Source of the DNA: Microvirga sp.
Lineage (GTDB): Bacteria > Pseudomonadota > Alphaproteobacteria > Rhizobiales > Beijerinckiaceae
NCBI RefSeq assembly: GCF_014699075.1
Contig: NZ_JACXAB010000037.1
Location: forward strand, 1 to 38,825
DNA length: 38,825 bases
Reading direction: 5' to 3'
Position numbers and translations under genes: made by a program. Of the stretch, positions 32,753-38,825 are shown piece by piece. Position 1 is the first letter of the stretch; every line of letters begins with the position of its first letter. A model generated the notes under the pieces. It worked only from the letters and a program-made list of their open reading frames with translations. It was not told where the DNA came from and made no database searches.

Positions 32753-32916
32753 GAGTTCTTCTCCTCGCCTTCGGGCGCTCACCCGAAAACATGACCAGTA
32801 GGGCATGCGGCCGCTGTTGAGTCAAATCGAGCAATGTATTCGCAAGATTTTAGGCATGTATTCACGACAGCGAGGCTGACGCAAAACTGTAAATCTGCGC
32901 GGTGTTGTATCTTTGC

Positions 32917-32939
32917 TATAGTCATTCTTGGCTATAGCC
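32917..32939 (+). promoter_or_regulatory. Candidate porin promoter with repeated CTATAG
   Basis: GCTATAGT and the palindrome GGCTATAGCC (32930-32939) lie 15 bp apart, 44-66 bp before the porin start; TATAGT at 32917-32922 resembles a -10 box. No good -35 was found. It could be a promoter with an overlapping operator. Confidence 0.4.
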
Positions 32940-32982
32940 CCATACTCTGCCCGTGTGGCTCATCGCCCATAGGGGATTGCTC

Positions 32983-33771
32983 ATGAAAACCCGTCTTCTT
33001 AATTTGCTGGCCGCAACGGCCATCTCAACGGCGGCTGTGTCTGCCGCGTCCGCAGCCGATCTTCCGATGCGTGCGGCTCCTCCGGCGCCAATCATTGCGG
33101 CGGCTCCGGTCTTCACCTGGACCGGCTTCTACGTCGGTGGCAACCTCGGTTGGGGCTGGCGTGACGACGACGATGAAGCCGTGATCCTGACCGGCCCCGG
33201 CATTCCAACCGGCCTGGTAGGAGGCACGCTGAACTTCGGCAATGGGGACGACGGCAACTTCCTCGGCGGCGGCCAGATCGGCTACAACTACCAGATCGGC
33301 TCGTTCGTGATCGGTGTCGAGGCCGACATCCAGGCGATCGCGACCGACGACAACGATGCGGTGTTCATCCCGGGCCCCGGGTTCGCTCCTGGAGCGACGT
33401 TTGTGCCCGGCGAGTTCGAGGACTCGGCTGATTGGTTCGGCACGGTGCGCCTGCGTGCCGGTGTCGCCGTCAACCAGTTCCTGATCTACGCCACGGGTGG
33501 TCTGGCCTACACCGAGGACAACACCGGCTGGACGGCCGGTGGTGGTGTCGAGTGGGCTCTGCCGGTGAACTGGTTCGGCTCCTCAGCCGTCACCGTTGGT
33601 CTGGAAGGTCTGTGGGTCAGCATCGATCAAGACGATGATAACGACGGCCCAATCGGGACCTTTACGCCGGCTGGCGGAGCGCCGGTCAATGTGTTCCTGC
33701 CGCAGAACAATGACGAGCAGGACTTCTTCGTGGCGCGCGCCAAGCTGAACTTCAAGTTCGGCACCTACTAA
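32983..33771 (+). CDS. Outer-membrane beta-barrel protein (Omp25/Omp31-like)
   Basis: 262 aa from ATG 32983, preceded by AGGGGA at 7-base spacing. Signal peptide 1-24 (LLNLLAATAISTAAVSAASA), mature start ADLPMRAAPPAP as in rhizobial Omp25/31 proteins. The family anchor FTWTGFYVGGNLGWGW opens the barrel; alternating Gly/aromatic strands follow (FLGGGQIGYNYQIGSFVIGV, WFGTVRLRAGVAVNQFLIYA, TGGLAYTEDNTGW), and the protein ends KLNFKFGTY with the aromatic end expected for BAM insertion. Loops are unusually acidic (DDDDEAV, DQDDDNDGP). Probably a small structural porin. Confidence 0.93.
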   Translation: MKTRLLNLLAATAISTAAVSAASAADLPMRAAPPAPIIAAAPVFTWTGFYVGGNLGWGWRDDDDEAVILTGPGIPTGLVGGTLNFGNGDDGNFLGGGQIGYNYQIGSFVIGVEADIQAIATDDNDAVFIPGPGFAPGATFVPGEFEDSADWFGTVRLRAGVAVNQFLIYATGGLAYTEDNTGWTAGGGVEWALPVNWFGSSAVTVGLEGLWVSIDQDDDNDGPIGTFTPAGGAPVNVFLPQNNDEQDFFVARAKLNFKFGTY

Positions 33772-33798
33772 GATCACCGTATCTACAGCAGGTGAAGA

Positions 33799-33823
33799 GG
33801 CTCGGGGCAACCGGGCCTTTTTT
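33799..33823 (+). terminator. Rho-independent terminator of the porin gene
   Basis: GGCTCGG pairs with CCGGGCC (one G-T pair) over 5 bases and is followed by TTTTTT. It lies 27 bp after the porin stop. Confidence 0.88.
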
Positions 33824-33975
33824 GTTGCTTGCAGCGCAAAGACTGATGCGGATTTGAAGGCTGCGCCGTGGGATGATCCTGCTGCGGAGAACGGCTCCGA
33901 TCAAAAGCAGAGCGTTTCACATGAAGCTTCGTATCTTGAGCCCCGGAGAGTCACCAAGACTCAATACCAGTTCGG

Positions 33976-34422
33976 TCAGTTCTGTGCCGATGGCGGAGGG
34001 CTTAGAGCAGCAATGGATGTGCTCCTGGGCGGTAACGCAACAAGCGCGTTCAACAAGTCTTCACGGCGGGTAGGCTTTTCAAGCCACGGCACCTCTTGCA
34101 GTTCGGTTGGAACCCCAAGATGTCGGGCGTATCCCGAGTAAACGATGAACGGAACGCCGCGACTATGAAGCTCGCCTGCGACCTGTGTTGCTGGGCCATC
34201 CCTGAGCATGAAATCCAAGATGGCGAGTTCGGGTGTGTTGTCCTTCAGCCATGCTTGTGCTTGCGCAATTGAGGTCAACGTATGCACCGCAAAGCCGACA
34301 TCCTCAAAATAAGCCTCTAAGGACATGGCGATGAGGGCCTGATCCTCGATGATCACGCAGTAGGGCTGAACAGATGTGTGTGCAATCATGGTGGACATGG
34401 GTTCCACTGGTGCGTTGGCCAT
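33976..34422 (-). CDS. Single-domain response regulator (receiver only)
   Basis: 148 aa from ATG 34422, chosen because AAGGAG lies 8 bases upstream. One CheY-like receiver domain spans about 20-135: acid pocket Glu26/Asp27 in CVIIEDQALIAMSL, phosphoacceptor Asp70 in LAILDFMLRDG, Ser96 in IVYSGYA and Lys116 in WLEKP. There is no output domain; Ser/Pro-rich tail follows. Such stand-alone receivers in alphaproteobacteria act in phosphorelays or bind partner proteins, often with hybrid HWE/HisKA2 kinases. No kinase gene lies nearby. The next gene on the same strand is 90 bp upstream with its own ribosome-binding site. Confidence 0.88.
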   Translation of the reverse strand: MANAPVEPMSTMIAHTSVQPYCVIIEDQALIAMSLEAYFEDVGFAVHTLTSIAQAQAWLKDNTPELAILDFMLRDGPATQVAGELHSRGVPFIVYSGYARHLGVPTELQEVPWLEKPTRREDLLNALVALPPRSTSIAALSPPPSAQN

Positions 34423-34512
34423 TCTGACGGCTCCTTGCGCCGGAGGGCAGTCGTAGCGCGATGCCATGGCTGGAGCGCCGAAGTGGCGCTCCAGCCAATC
34501 CTATTAGTTGGT

Positions 34513-35007
34513 TTACGGGAGGATCACGCTGTCGATGACGTGGATTACGCCGTTCGTTGCGGTGATGTCGGTGGCAGTGACCTTGGCGTCGTTGATCATG
34601 ACCCCGCCGCCCTTGGTGCTCACCATCAACATCTTACCGTTGACCGTCTTGGCTTCTTGCACCTTGCCAACGTCAGCCGCCATCACGCGTCCGGGGACCA
34701 CGTGATAGGTCAGGATGGCGGTCAGCTTGTCTTTGTTCTCCGGCTTCAGCAGGTCCTCGACCGTTCCGGCAGGCAACTTGGCGAATGCCGCGTCAGTCGG
34801 AGCGAAGACGGTGAAAGGCCCTGCACCTTTGAGGGTGCTCACGAGACCGGCTCCACCCAGCGCAGCCGCCAGAGTCTTGAACTGGCCCGCCGCGACGGCT
34901 GTATCAACGATGTCCTGTTCAGCTGCGTGGGCAGCGGTTGCCCCGCCAGCCGCCACACCAAGCGTAGCTATTGCGGCGAAAGCCAGATTTGCAATCTCGA
35001 ATTTCAT
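34513..35007 (-). CDS. Fasciclin (FAS1)-domain secreted protein
   Basis: 164 aa from ATG 35007 with AGGAG 8 bases upstream; a longer frame into the next intergenic region is rejected. Signal peptide 1-28 (ANLAFAAIATLGVAAGGATA), then one FAS1 domain: DTAVAAGQFKTLAAALGGAG, FTVFAPTDAAFAKLPAGTVE, TAILTYHVVPGRVMAADVGK and GVIHVIDSVILP, all the family boxes in order. FAS1 proteins mediate cell-surface adhesion, including plant and biofilm contacts; bacterial copies are often stress-regulated. It is divergent from the XRE-cupin regulator (193 bp apart), which could control it. Confidence 0.95.
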   Translation of the reverse strand: MKFEIANLAFAAIATLGVAAGGATAAHAAEQDIVDTAVAAGQFKTLAAALGGAGLVSTLKGAGPFTVFAPTDAAFAKLPAGTVEDLLKPENKDKLTAILTYHVVPGRVMAADVGKVQEAKTVNGKMLMVSTKGGGVMINDAKVTATDITATNGVIHVIDSVILP

Positions 35008-35200
35008 GGCTCGTGCTCCTATGCGTGGGTTTGGACGGTCCCTTGCGGCAACCGATGAGACCACCACGATGGCTCTCAGGAGTTGAACGTGGATCAAATT
35101 GATTTTCTTACAACTCACTATTTCGTGTGGCGAATATTGATTATCGCCCTGGTAAAACATATGGGTATTCAGTTGATCCTGAAGAAAATGGAGTGCGGCC

Positions 35201-35788
35201 ATGCTGTCGGATACCCTCACTGCTGGGCTGGAGCGGTACAGGATCGGTGCCAAAATCCGAACGCTCCGCTTGAAGAAGAAGCTCGGCCTCGTGCAGCTTG
35301 GGGAGCACACCGGCCTCTCACCCGCCATGCTCTCGAAGATTGAGCGTGGTCAGCTTTTTCCTACGCTGCCGACGCTGCTGCGCATTGCCATGGTGTTCGG
35401 CGTCGGGCTGGAGCACTTCTTTGTTGAGGCATCGGAGCGGCCAACCATTGCAGTTGTCCGGAAGAAGGATCGGCTCCGCCTGCCAGATCAGGCTGGGGAC
35501 GCTATCCCGTCTTACTTCTTTGAGAGCCTCGACTTTCCGGTCACCGACCGCAAACTTCAGGCATTCTATGCAGAGTTCCCCTCGCGATCAGACGCGTCTG
35601 AGGCGCACCAGCACGCTGGAGCGGAACTGATCTATGTGCTCAAGGGACGGCTTGCTGTCGGCATTGCTGGAGATGATGTCGTTCTGGAGAAAGGCGATGC
35701 CATGTATTTCGATTCGGGTGCGCCGCACAGCTATCGGGGAGAGGGCACCTCCGAATGCTCAGCAATTGTGGTAACGGTGCCCAAGTAG
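35201..35788 (+). CDS. XRE-family regulator with C-terminal cupin domain
   Basis: 195 aa, start supported by GGAG 7 bases upstream. Residues ~12-70 are a lambda-repressor-like HTH (RIGAKIRTLRLKKKLGLVQL, LSPAMLSKIERGQLFPTLPT), and ~110-192 a cupin barrel (EAHQHAGAELIYVLKGRLAV with the metal His-x-His pattern, GDAMYFDSGAPHSYRG). Such regulators sense small molecules through the cupin and control neighbouring or polyamine/amino-acid genes. The cupin pocket retains its His/Glu residues. Divergent from the fasciclin gene; that pair is the most likely regulatory link, although no clear palindrome was seen between them. Confidence 0.92.
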   Translation: MLSDTLTAGLERYRIGAKIRTLRLKKKLGLVQLGEHTGLSPAMLSKIERGQLFPTLPTLLRIAMVFGVGLEHFFVEASERPTIAVVRKKDRLRLPDQAGDAIPSYFFESLDFPVTDRKLQAFYAEFPSRSDASEAHQHAGAELIYVLKGRLAVGIAGDDVVLEKGDAMYFDSGAPHSYRGEGTSECSAIVVTVPK

Positions 35789-36130
35789 GTTTATTGGCCG
35801 CTCAAATTCGCTGTATCACTGACTCGTCAGATGACGGAGCCTTCCCAAATGAACCGCGCCGAGTTTTCTGGGCCCGAGGTCTGATTGAGGTGAGAACACC
35901 TGACGCTCCTGAACGACAGGAAGACTTCAGAAACGGACTCATGCAGACCTTCACCGAACCACGCGCTCCTGCTGAGACAATCCGATCTGTAAGTGCAAGT
36001 CCGGGCATGGATGATTGTGGCAGTTCTATGGAATCTCGATTCCAAGATGACCGATGGAGGACTATCATCGGTTCTGCGGATCGTGCGCTTTCGCGATGGC
36101 TTGCCCACGGCGGAAGGGCGGGGTCCGAAC
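35789..36130. other. Non-coding stretch left of the second IS6 element
   Basis: Several overlapping frames exist on both strands but none has a ribosome-binding site or a family pattern. I see no gene, repeat or hairpin worth naming here. Confidence 0.4.
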
Positions 36131-36969
36131 GGTTCCGTTGCAAACCCTGACATAGGTCGCACGCGAACGGGAACGGGCCTCAGGTTAGGCGGCCGTTCTG
36201 AAGAAAGCTGCAATGAAGTCGCGCTGCGTGCCCATGTCATTCGCTGGGGCACGGACAACCTGTCCTTTGCGGATCATCGCCATGGCCTCGTAGCCCGTGA
36301 CTGTCCGTGAGGCTGTCATGAAGCTCTTGAACCCCAGCCCGGTTCTGACTAACCGCTTGATGCGACGGTGATCCTGCTCGACAATGTTATTCAGAAATTT
36401 CACCTGCCGTAGTTTGGCGAAACGCCAGAGCTCTCCGGCACGTTTCATAGCCTTCGTCGCGATTGGATAGGCGGCGTTCTTGTCGACCGTAATGGTTCGC
36501 GGATTAACGGTGTGTGGCTGCCCTAACGCCTTGCGGAAGAACCGCCGGGCCGCCACCGCATCCCGTTTGGGCGAGAGCAGGAAATCAACGGTCTGCCCGG
36601 AAGCATCGACAGCGCGGTAGAGATAAACCCATTCTCCCTTCACCCGAATGTATGTTTCGTCCACGCGCCAGGAGCCGTTCGTCATGCGGACATGCCGACG
36701 GATGCGTTTGTCCAGTTCCGGTGCGTAGGCCTGGATCCAGCGAAACAGGGTATTGTGGTCGACGTGGACACCACGGTCGCAGAGCATGTGCTCGAGGTCG
36801 CGATAGCTGATAGGGAACTGCAGGTACCAGCGCACCGCCCACAGAATGATCTCCGCCGTGAATTGCCGACCCTTGAACGGGTTCTTGTTACCTTGCATCA
36901 CCGCCAACCCCTCTCAGCTTCCTCCTGTCGTAGCTCAGGCCGGGAAAGCTTCAAAGCTGCAACAGAACC
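36131..36969 (-). mobile_element. Second IS6-family insertion sequence, 839 bp
   Basis: Terminal inverted repeats GGTTC(C/T)GTTGCA start at 36131 and, complemented, at 36969. One full transposase gene lies inside. The flanking octamers (GTCCGAAC left, CGGCCAGG right) do not match, so there is no target duplication. The right end cuts a Tn3-type transposase gene, whose other half is not found on the left: the insertion was followed by a deletion. The ends differ from those of the element at 31745, so the two are distinct IS types. Confidence 0.87.
36185..36898 (-). CDS. IS6-family (IS26-like) transposase, intact
   Basis: 237 aa from ATG 36898. The N-terminal part reads FKGRQFTAEIILWAVRWYLQ with the IS6 helix-turn-helix, and the DDE core is complete: WRVDETYIRVKGEWVYLYRA, TVDKNAAYPIATKAM, VEQDHRRIKRLVRTGLGFKS. 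IS6 enzymes work by replicative cointegrate formation, often joining or deleting neighbouring DNA, which fits the missing target duplication and the lost Tn3 half. No internal stop or frameshift seen; likely active. Confidence 0.93.
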   Translation of the reverse strand: MQGNKNPFKGRQFTAEIILWAVRWYLQFPISYRDLEHMLCDRGVHVDHNTLFRWIQAYAPELDKRIRRHVRMTNGSWRVDETYIRVKGEWVYLYRAVDASGQTVDFLLSPKRDAVAARRFFRKALGQPHTVNPRTITVDKNAAYPIATKAMKRAGELWRFAKLRQVKFLNNIVEQDHRRIKRLVRTGLGFKSFMTASRTVTGYEAMAMIRKGQVVRAPANDMGTQRDFIAAFFRTAA

Positions 36970-38116
36970 CGGCCAGGAGAAGCGGATCGGGATCAGCATC
37001 CTGCACCATCGCTTCGACTTCGGGTTTGGCTTCGAGCAGCCGATGCCATCCGATCTTATCGTCGAGGACATCGATGGCATTCCAGCCTGTATCGTTCGCG
37101 ATGACGAGAGCTCGCAAGGTGTCGCGGAACAGGCGCAGCGCCTTGGTAGTCTCTTGCCTCGTATCGGCGTACTTCTGTTTGCGGCGCATGTTAGCTCGCG
37201 CGAAGAGCCGGCCGATCAGCTTGTTGAACATCGTGATCGCTTTGTCGGTCAACCGTTCCCCGAGTGAGATCAGTTGCGCAACGATCGTAGCTCGCCGCCG
37301 CTTGGCGTTGAAGTCGGCCACGAGCTACGCTGGTGCGGCGTCACCCTCACGGACGATTTGGGTCCAGCGCTCAGGATGGATCCGCTCACGCCGCTGCGGA
37401 TCCACGATCATAGAGCGGATGAAGGCGAGACGGTCCATGAGGCCGATCAGATTCTCGGAGCCGGGTGCATCCAGCGCCGTGCGCAGCCAGCTGAACCCGG
37501 TCTGCTGGATCGCTGGATCGACCGTTAGAAGGGCATCAAGGCTGTCGAGCTGATCCGCCGACAATCCCTCCAGCATTGCAGCTTCGGCTCGCTGGCGGGC
37601 AATGGCGCGGCCAGCGATGCCGATCGTTTCGAGCGCACCGTCCGGCAACAGCAGGGCACCGCGTTCCCGGAACGCATTGACGACGGCGGTTGCGATCGGC
37701 AGTCCCTGATCTGTTGCCATGGCCGCATTGATCGCAGCTGTCAGAGCCGCACGCCGATCCTCGCGTGTCGCAGTCCGGACGCCCAGATACTGCGTCAGGC
37801 GGCGACTGTGATCGAAACGGGTGTGATAGCGACGGGAGTAGAGGGCAAAGACACCGGGGTCGACCTCCAGTTGCTCGGCCACGTAGGCCACCATGGCGGC
37901 GGGTGGGCTCTCGTCGACCCCGAGGATCCGGCCAGGATAGCGCATGAGGCAGAGCTGGACCGCGTAGCCGAGCTGATTGTGGGCCCGCCTTCGGACCTCA
38001 GCCTGGAGGCGATCCTGCGGCGACAGAGTGTAGTGCCGGATCAGGCTGGCCTCGTCGTCTGGAATGCCAAGCAGCGCCTGACGCTCCTCAGGGCTCAGAA
38101 GCTTCCGGCGTGTCAT
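36970..38116 (-). pseudogene. Tn3-family transposase, N-terminal part only, with an amber codon
   Basis: Starting at 38116 the frame reads the Tn3 N-terminal domain (DUF4158): RRKLLSPEERQALLGIPDDE, LIRHYTLSPQDRLQAEVRRR, then LGYAVQLCLMRYPGRILGVD. An in-frame TAG at 37325-37327 follows REGDAAPA, and the same frame continues LVADFNAKRRRATIVAQLIS, NKLIGRLFARANMRRKQKYA, which is normal Tn3 sequence. A single base change from CAG or TGG explains the stop. At 36969 the frame runs into the IS6 end, and the catalytic C-terminal ~600 residues are missing. About 382 of roughly 990 codons remain. Confidence 0.9.
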
Positions 38117-38328
38117 CCTTCATCCCCCGCGCTTGTTGCCCACCGCTTCCGTGGCCTGGAGCAAAGGTGCGGGATCTTTCTGCTCGGTACAGCCGGCGCT
38201 TGATCTGTCCACACATTACGTTCTGAATAGAGTTACCATGATGGTTTAGAGGAACTGTCTGATCTTGGTTGGTCAAACGGGGAGGGGGCGCGTAGCCCGA
38301 ACAGAGGGGAGTTCCTGGTCCGTTCTAG

Positions 38329-38366
38329 CTTAGCGTGTGTTTGGAAGCAGTTCTTGTTCCAACCCC
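38329..38366 (-). repeat. Tn3-type 38-bp terminal inverted repeat
   Basis: Read on the minus strand it begins GGGGTTGGAACAAGAA and ends CACACGCTAAG, exactly 38 bases. Tn3-family ends are 38 bp, start GGGG and end in ACGCTAAG or a near form. It points inward to the transposase relic, 212 bp from its start codon, and so marks the outer border of the former transposon. The 38117-38328 gap has no gene; the resolution site may have been there. Confidence 0.85.
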
Positions 38367-38390
38367 TAATATTCAAGCCAATCAGCCTCC

Positions 38391-38690
38391 GGAAAACTCG
38401 GCGCGGTTCACTACCCGACGTTCCGACTTCTGGCGGAGACCGGACTTAAGAACTACAGCTTCGATGCCTGAATTGCGATGATCGGCCCTGCTGGTCTGCC
38501 GAAGCTGATTGTTGATCAACTTTCCCTTCAGGCCAAGGCAGCTCTCGAGACCCAGAAAGTGAAAGAGTACTTTGCCACTCAGTGCGTAACAATCATCGGA
38601 AGCGATCCTGCGACAGCCGAAAAGTTCTTTCAGGCGGACCTGGAGAAGCACCAGAATCTCGTCACCGCCTCGGGCGCAAAACTAGAGTAG
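38391..38690 (+). pseudogene. TctC/Bug-family solute-binding protein, C-terminal fragment
   Basis: The end of a tripartite tricarboxylate transporter binding protein: LLAETGLKNYSFDA, then TGA at 38469, then IAMIGPAGLPKLIVDQLSLQ and KFFQADLEKHQNLVTASGAK. Relatives read FDAWIAM or FDAWFGL at this point, so TGG became TGA. The first ~200 residues and signal peptide are missing. The fragment starts 24 bp outside the Tn3 end, so the transposon or a later deletion removed the 5' part. It is the last recognisable sequence; 38691-38825 holds nothing I can name. Confidence 0.8.
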
Positions 38691-38825
38691 GCAGCCACGC
38701 GCTAGAAGCTCCTTGAGCTGCAGTGACAGTCCATCCTCACTGGCGGGCGTTGTCATGTCTGGATGGCGCCCGTTTGGCAATGTGATTGTTGTTGACGTTT
38801 CGGCCTAGCGGGGCGGGTGCAGTCA

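Noticed and set aside
34513..35328. Long 271-codon version of the fasciclin protein
   Set aside because: The signal peptide and AGGAG support the start at 35007; the extension covers the divergent promoter region and looks non-coding.
31745..36969. Composite transposon formed by the two IS6-family elements
   Set aside because: Their inverted repeats (GGTG(C/T)TGTCACATTAA versus GGTTC(C/T)GTTGCA) and transposases differ, so they are unrelated IS types and cannot mobilise the segment as a pair.
31953..38471. TGA in place of Trp in two genes (IS6 transposase, TctC fragment), suggesting TGA recoding
   Set aside because: Many intact genes here end in TGA in the expected place (NagB-like, SIS, NagA-like, permeases), and both cases lie in decaying mobile or disrupted sequence.

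Overview
The window looks like a chromosomal or large-replicon segment of an alphaproteobacterium of the Hyphomicrobiales (Rhizobiales), possibly Microvirga or a related Methylobacteriaceae genus. This is inferred from the GC-rich codon use, the SWIB-domain miniprotein, the Omp25/31-type porin with an AADLP-like mature start, the fasciclin protein and the sugar ABC genes. No rRNA, tRNA or CRISPR array was seen.

Layout. 0.1-1.9 kb: GNAT acetyltransferase, an IS5-type remnant, and an HxlR regulator divergent from a glutathione S-transferase. 1.9-5.8 kb: a 1080-aa secreted Ig-like/RTX protein flanked by two ~135-bp direct repeats that may be structured RNAs. 5.8-11.4 kb: SWIB protein, two small unknowns, a membrane PAS-GGDEF-EAL protein and a chemotaxis receptor. 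11.5-13.0 kb: a complete ISNCY-like element with inverted repeats and a TTTAT target duplication.

13.0-22.7 kb is the most interesting part: a LacI-type repressor divergent from a tightly overlapping amino-sugar operon (NagB-like, SIS isomerase, NagA-like, a cytoplasmic neutral-ceramidase-like hydrolase), followed by a binding protein, two ABC permeases and an AGE-type epimerase. The palindrome GCAACCGGTTGC occurs in both control regions, directly after a TTGAC(A/C) -35-like box, so one repressor probably governs both transcripts. The NagB-like protein has Asn where NagB has its catalytic Asp. No ABC ATPase and no sugar kinase are encoded nearby. I propose an acylated amino-sugar uptake and breakdown system of undefined substrate.

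22.7-31.8 kb: an IS1182-type remnant, a Gfo/Idh/MocA oxidoreductase, a RES/Xre toxin-antitoxin pair with a 12-bp inverted-repeat operator, an unknown 213-aa protein, a FtsK-type translocase without membrane segments, a degenerate CYTH-like protein and an N-terminally truncated XerD-like recombinase.

31.7-38.8 kb is scarred by mobile DNA: an IS6-family element with a nonsense codon, then a normal-looking island (porin, single-domain response regulator, fasciclin protein, XRE-cupin regulator), a second IS6-family element inside a decayed Tn3-family transposase gene, the 38-bp Tn3-type terminal repeat, and a broken TctC/Bug binding-protein fragment.
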